Shown: piece by piece, positions 5,469 to 8,688 of the stretch
How the letters are laid out: each line of letters opens with the position of its first letter
How positions within the stretch are numbered: position 1 is the first letter of the stretch
From: Rikenellaceae bacterium
GTDB taxonomy: Bacteria > Bacteroidota > Bacteroidia > Bacteroidales > UBA932
DNA: 8,688 nt
Direction: 5' to 3'
Assembly (NCBI GenBank): GCA_900767375.1
Contig: CAAFYX010000154.1
Coordinates: forward strand, 1 to 8,688
Program-made: the position numbers and the translations under genes
The notes under the pieces: generated by a model
Seen by the model: only the letters and a program-made list of their open reading frames with translations
Database searches by the model: none
What the model was told of the DNA's origin: nothing

Positions 5469-6137
5469 CTATTCTTCGAACAGGGCTTCTATTTCTGAAA
5501 TCATGGCAGGGGAGAGGGCGAACCGCTTGTCTTTGCCGTCCACTGTGATGGCGCTGATGAAGTGGGGCCATTCGCTCTGGTAGACGCGGTGCATGTGGTT
5601 GTTTGACTCGTTCGCGCCGGCGAAGCTGTAGACCATATTGGCATGGCGGTCGCAGAGCTTGATGAAAGGCGCGAACGGTGTTTCGCGTATGCCGGCGTAG
5701 TATTTTTCGCCCGCGCGTTCTGCGCGGGTCCGGCCTTTGTCATTGGTCACGGCATATACTATTTCCGCGGCGGTGAAGGCCTGCTCCTTTGACATATATT
5801 TCTCGGCCTCGTGGGTGACGTCGTTGTAGGTCATGCGGGCATCTTCGATGCTGTCGTGGAAGAATGCGGCGAACAATACCGGTAGTACGTCGGCTTCGTT
5901 TTCGATGACGTCGTGGCCGAAGCGCATCACGGCATCGGCGACCATTGACAGGTGGTGGCTGTATGGATGGCCGTCGTATAGGTGGTGGGTGTCGTCGTGC
6001 GCGATGTGCGCGGCGTAGCGGAATTCCTCGATGGCCTGCATATTGGCCTGGAGGATATCATTGAACATTTCTTTTTTCATTCGAATCTGTGGATTTTTAC
6101 TGCGTCCGAGTATCTTTGTCTTCCTGCAGTCCATCAT
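5469..6137 (-). CDS. HD-domain hydrolase, (p)ppGpp hydrolase / MESH1-like
   Basis: This 222-aa protein belongs to the HD metal-dependent phosphohydrolases and most resembles the hydrolase domain of RelA/SpoT and MESH1. Visible motifs are H57 and H61 in YDGHPYSHH, the HD pair H94-D95 in FFHDSIED (with E98-D99), and D163 in KLCDRHANM, which corresponds to KLADRLHNM in Rel proteins. There is no synthetase, TGS or ACT domain, so if the substrate is (p)ppGpp it would be a stand-alone hydrolase; other nucleotides are possible. The ATG at 6137 fits a promoter -7 element at 6162-6155 with a leader of about 12 nt. The ATG at 6080 (MKKEMF) is an alternative that begins nearer the conserved domain. It is convergent with the FKBP gene and divergent from the polymerase. 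Confidence 0.8.
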   Translation of the reverse strand: MMDCRKTKILGRSKNPQIRMKKEMFNDILQANMQAIEEFRYAAHIAHDDTHHLYDGHPYSHHLSMVADAVMRFGHDVIENEADVLPVLFAAFFHDSIEDARMTYNDVTHEAEKYMSKEQAFTAAEIVYAVTNDKGRTRAERAGEKYYAGIRETPFAPFIKLCDRHANMVYSFAGANESNNHMHRVYQSEWPHFISAITVDGKDKRFALSPAMISEIEALFEE

Positions 6138-6154
6138 AGTTTCTTTATTGGAGG

Positions 6155-6162
6155 CAAATATA
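6155..6162 (-). promoter_or_regulatory. -7 promoter element of the HD-domain gene
   Basis: TATATTTG on the minus strand matches TAnnTTTG exactly, 17 nt upstream of the ATG at 6137. No good TTTG -33 element is seen at 19-21 nt upstream, so this is a moderate call. Confidence 0.5.
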
Positions 6163-6194
6163 CTCCTTTTCTCGCAAGTGAGGAATTAAATGGG

Positions 6195-6202
6195 TATATT
6201 AG
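6195..6202 (+). promoter_or_regulatory. Possible -7 element of the polymerase-YolD operon
   Basis: TATATTAG has one mismatch to TAnnTTTG and lies 20 nt before the GTG start at 6223. A consensus TATCTTTG at 6111-6118 is an alternative, but it lies inside the HD-domain coding region and lacks a clear -33 element. No LexA-like or other SOS operator could be recognised with confidence. Confidence 0.3.
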
Positions 6203-6222
6203 CAGTGCGAAAATGATTCGAA

Positions 6223-7680
6223 GTGAGCAATTCTGAGTACATCGCAATCGACCTGAAGTCATTCTATGCTTCAGTGGAGTGTGTGGACAGGGGACTTGAC
6301 CCTCTGACCACAAACCTGGTCGTGGCCGATGTCTCCCGTACGGAGAAGACCATCTGCCTGGCGGTGTCTCCTTCACTGAAGTCCTATGGCATTCCCGGCA
6401 GGGCCCGCCTCTTCGAGGTGGTCCGGAAGGTTAAGGACATCAATGAAGGACGACGCCGGAAGGCTCCGGGATGGCGGCTCAGAGGCGGCTCCTATGACAA
6501 TAATGCCGTACATGCCGACCCGTCCCTCGCTTTGGAATACATCGCTGCTCCTCCGCGTATGCACCGGTATATGGAGGTGAGCACGCAGGTGTACGGAGTC
6601 TATCTGAAATATATCGCTCCCGAGGATATCCATGTGTACAGCTGTGATGAGGTCTTCATCGATGCTACCGCATATCTGGGGACATACGGATGCTCTGCCA
6701 GAGAACTTGCGGTCAGGATGGTTCACGATGTCCTCGCCACCACCGGAATCACGGCAACGGCCGGTGTCGGCACGAATATGTTTCTTGCGAAGGTCGCTAT
6801 GGACGTGGAAGCCAAGCACTGTCCGGCGGACAGCAACGGCGTGCGTATCGCCGAGCTGGATGAGATGTCCTTCCGGCAGAGGTACTGGGAGCATCGTCCT
6901 CTGACGGATTTCTGGAGGATCGGCCATGGCCTTGCGGCTAAGCTGGAACAGAACGGCATGTACACTCTGGGGGACGTCGCCAGGTGCTCCGTCACCTGCG
7001 AGTCCCGCCTGTACAAGCTTTTCGGCGTGAACGCCGAGCTGCTCATTGACCACGCTTGGGGCTGGGAGCCCTGCACCATAGCGCAGATCAAGGCTTACAG
7101 GCCGTCGACCAACAGCATCAGCACAGGGCAGGTGCTGTCGAGCGCCTACACCTTCGAGAAGGCGAAACTGGTGGTGCGTGAGATGACGGACAATCTGGTG
7201 CTGGACCTCGTCTCCAAGAGACTCGTAACCGACCGGATGACTCTGATGGTCGGTTACGATATAGAGAACCTCACCGATGAGCGGCGCCGTATGGCCTACG
7301 CCGGCGCCGTGGAGAAGGACTGGTACGGGCGTGCGGTCCCGAAGCCGGTGCACGGCTCGATACGTCTTCCGCGCCAGACGTCCTCAACCGATATGATAAC
7401 GGACGCGGTGATGCAGCTCTTCGACAGGGTGGTGGACCGTGACCTGCTCGTCAGAAGGATGTACGTTGTGGCCGAGCATACGGTCGATGAGTCGAAGGCG
7501 GACCTCCAGCTCGACCTGTTCGAGGAGCGTCATGATGACGGAAGGGAGCGCCGGCGTCAGGAGGCCATTCTGGCGATAAAGAACAAATTCGGCAAGAACG
7601 CGATCCTGAAGGGAATGAACTTCGAGGAGGGCGCGACCGCCATTGACCGTAACAAGCAGGTGGGAGGGCACAAGGCATGA
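6223..7680 (+). CDS. Y-family translesion DNA polymerase, UvrX-like
   Basis: This 485-aa error-prone polymerase should copy past damaged bases. The palm carries D10 in AIDLKSFYASVE and the second metal motif S140-C141-D142-E143. A helix-hairpin-helix region lies near 225-255 (PLTDFWRIGHGLAAKLEQNG) and the little-finger domain covers about 290-425. QLDLF at 429-433 is a canonical beta-clamp binding motif. The C-terminal RNKQVGGHKA and the N-terminal pattern are characteristic of the B. subtilis UvrX group found in Firmicutes chromosomes, phages and conjugative elements. The GTG at 6223 is the only start between the upstream stop at 6214-6216 and the catalytic D10. The end overlaps the YolD-like gene by ATGA, so the two are translationally coupled. 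There is no UmuD-like protease gene nearby, unlike the usual UmuDC pair. Confidence 0.94.
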   Translation: MSNSEYIAIDLKSFYASVECVDRGLDPLTTNLVVADVSRTEKTICLAVSPSLKSYGIPGRARLFEVVRKVKDINEGRRRKAPGWRLRGGSYDNNAVHADPSLALEYIAAPPRMHRYMEVSTQVYGVYLKYIAPEDIHVYSCDEVFIDATAYLGTYGCSARELAVRMVHDVLATTGITATAGVGTNMFLAKVAMDVEAKHCPADSNGVRIAELDEMSFRQRYWEHRPLTDFWRIGHGLAAKLEQNGMYTLGDVARCSVTCESRLYKLFGVNAELLIDHAWGWEPCTIAQIKAYRPSTNSISTGQVLSSAYTFEKAKLVVREMTDNLVLDLVSKRLVTDRMTLMVGYDIENLTDERRRMAYAGAVEKDWYGRAVPKPVHGSIRLPRQTSSTDMITDAVMQLFDRVVDRDLLVRRMYVVAEHTVDESKADLQLDLFEERHDDGRERRRQEAILAIKNKFGKNAILKGMNFEEGATAIDRNKQVGGHKA

Positions 7681-8105
7681 GCAGGTACGACGATATAATC
7701 AATATCCCTCACTGGGATCCAAAGCACCATCGGAGGATGTCCGCGCAGGACCGCGCGGCCCAGTTCGCTCCTTTTTCGGCGCTCACCGGATATGATGCCA
7801 TGGTCAGGGAGAAGTCGCGCCTGACGGACTCCAGAAGAGAACTGGACGAGGAGCAGATGCTTGCTCTCAACGAGACGCTCTCGATGATAATGGCCAGAGT
7901 CAATGAACAGCCCCGAGTCGCCGTCACTTGGTTCCGGAAGGATGCGCGCAAGCAGGGAGGGGCGTATCAGAGGACGGAAGGCATCGTCAGGAATGTCGAT
8001 CTGACGGACCGCCTCATCGTTTTCCGCGAGGGCGGCAGCATTTCAATGGATGATATCGCCGCGATTTCCATCCTTGAAGGGCAGGGAAGTGAAGCGGGCC
8101 ATTGA
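7677..8105 (+). CDS. YolD-like protein
   Basis: This 142-aa protein of the YolD-like family is found beside UvrX-type Y-family polymerases and is thought to be a functional counterpart of UmuD. The conserved N-terminal signature is clear: SRYDDIINIPH at 2-12, RMSAQDRAAQFAPFSALTGYD at 20-40, then a helical, charged stretch at about 41-75. The C-terminal half (about 80-135) looks like a small beta domain that ends in a strand containing ISMDDIAAISI. Its ATG overlaps the polymerase stop (ATGA), which implies coupled translation and a shared role in lesion bypass. It has no membrane segment or signal peptide. The biochemical function of the family is not well established. It ends 44 nt from the convergent acetyltransferase gene, with only a weak CGG/CCG hairpin near the stop. 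Confidence 0.88.
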   Translation: MSRYDDIINIPHWDPKHHRRMSAQDRAAQFAPFSALTGYDAMVREKSRLTDSRRELDEEQMLALNETLSMIMARVNEQPRVAVTWFRKDARKQGGAYQRTEGIVRNVDLTDRLIVFREGGSISMDDIAAISILEGQGSEAGH

Positions 8106-8149
8106 TGCCGTTTTGGGCTTTTTCAAGAGGTGTCACTTGTTGCGTCCGG

Positions 8150-8688
8150 CTATCGAATATTCCGTATTCCTTCAAGGTAGGATTTGAAAGGATAGTGGGA
8201 AAGCAGGTATCTGTACGATTCCATGCTGAACTGTTCTTCCGTGTGGAGTATGTCATAATCAGCCTCTCCGCCGCAGCTGGTCTGTATAAGGCCGGTTTCC
8301 CGGAATCCGTTCCTGAGGTAGAAGCCCTTTCTGCGTACACGTATGTCCATGTTGTCGCACTGCTCGTGCAGGCTCTCGATGAGCAGGACTAAATCTTTGC
8401 CTTCATACTTCTTTCTGATGGAATCAAGGATGGCTGAGCCGTATCCTTTGTTGCGCTTGGATTCATTCACGGCGAAGTATAGCATGAACGCCACACTGCC
8501 GCGCACTATCACGTACGCGAGTCCGAGGAACTTCCCGTCCTCTGTGAACTGGAGGAACTCCGCCTTGCCTTTGGATGAGGCTGAGAACAGTTCCATCAGC
8601 TTATGGCGTTCAATCTTCGGAAAAGCCGAAAGATAGAGCCTGCGCACCTTGAAGAAGTTGCGCCCGAGTATCTTAGTCAGATCGGAAG
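8150..8688 (-). CDS. GNAT family N-acetyltransferase, 5' end cut by the window edge
   Basis: This protein should transfer an acetyl group from acetyl-CoA to an unknown amine. The acetyl-CoA motif A is visible as SKRNKGYGSAIL (residues 63-74 when counted from the GTG at 8647), preceded by the strand VAFMLYFAVN. A late GFYLRNGF segment is typical of the family's C-terminal part. A GTG start at 8647 would give 165 aa. However, the frame stays open to the window end and reads LTKILGRNFFKVRRLYLSAF, and the stretch before YLSAFPKIER looks like the usual first helix of GNAT proteins. The true start is therefore probably beyond the edge, and the last ten bases may be adapter. It is convergent with the polymerase operon, with no functional link visible. 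Confidence 0.82.
   Translation of the reverse strand, partial: SDLTKILGRNFFKVRRLYLSAFPKIERHKLMELFSASSKGKAEFLQFTEDGKFLGLAYVIVRGSVAFMLYFAVNESKRNKGYGSAILDSIRKKYEGKDLVLLIESLHEQCDNMDIRVRRKGFYLRNGFRETGLIQTSCGGEADYDILHTEEQFSMESYRYLLSHYPFKSYLEGIRNIR
8679..8688 (+). other. Probable Illumina adapter remnant at the contig end
   Basis: The final ten bases, AGATCGGAAG, equal the first ten bases of the standard Illumina TruSeq adapter and lie exactly at the sequence end. An untrimmed adapter end is more likely than chance. Codons read from these bases should not be trusted. Confidence 0.7.

Noticed and set aside
6111..6118. Consensus TATCTTTG on the plus strand as the polymerase promoter
   Set aside because: It lies inside the HD-domain coding sequence about 105 nt from the GTG and has no matching -33 element. 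Kept only as an alternative.
6373..7353. Open frame of 326 codons on the minus strand opposite the polymerase
   Set aside because: Same shadow effect. The plus strand has the full set of Y-family motifs, and this frame shows no family pattern.
8092..8120. Terminator between the YolD-like gene and the acetyltransferase
   Set aside because: Only a three-base-pair CGG/CCG stem precedes short T runs; it is too weak to call.

Overview
The window looks like a piece of a gut- or rumen-type member of the Bacteroidales. Several starts are preceded by the Bacteroidetes -7 promoter element TAnnTTTG, good Shine-Dalgarno sites are mostly absent, and the gene set is that of an anaerobe handling oxygen (superoxide reductase, rubrerythrin, ferritin) together with an OprO/OprP-like outer-membrane protein. 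I cannot fix the genus. The last ten bases equal the start of a standard Illumina adapter, so the right edge is probably a contig end.

Layout. Positions 1-365 hold no protein gene. They carry a promoter-like motif, a 16-bp perfect palindrome, a strong plus-strand terminator at 267-289 (so an untranslated plus-strand transcript may end here) and a second hairpin at 297-333 that probably ends the ferritin transcript. The minus-strand pair desulfoferrodoxin then ferritin occupies 1410 to 366, with a promoter near 1501-1530 and a hairpin next to the desulfoferrodoxin start. The second minus-strand operon (4936 to 1650) is a polyferredoxin membrane protein fused to a threonine dehydratase, then rubrerythrin, then a porin. 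Its gaps are 18 and 20 nt, and it ends at a textbook UUCG-loop terminator at 1589-1629. A divergent promoter region (about 4937-5056) serves this operon and a small FKBP-type prolyl isomerase whose mRNA may be nearly leaderless. An HD-domain hydrolase of the (p)ppGpp-hydrolase/MESH1 type lies convergent to the isomerase. To its right is a plus-strand, translationally coupled pair: a UvrX-like Y-family DNA polymerase with a beta-clamp motif and a YolD-like partner. A GNAT acetyltransferase, cut by the right edge, faces them.

How the genes fit together. Five genes in two minus-strand operons form an anaerobe's oxidative-stress and iron island. Superoxide reductase makes peroxide, rubrerythrin reduces it, and ferritin stores iron that would otherwise feed Fenton chemistry. 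The fused Fe-S membrane protein/PLP enzyme is transcribed with rubrerythrin and is the most unusual item. The polymerase/YolD pair is of a type best known from Firmicutes and their mobile elements, so it may have been transferred. No complete mobile element, CRISPR array, rRNA or tRNA was seen.
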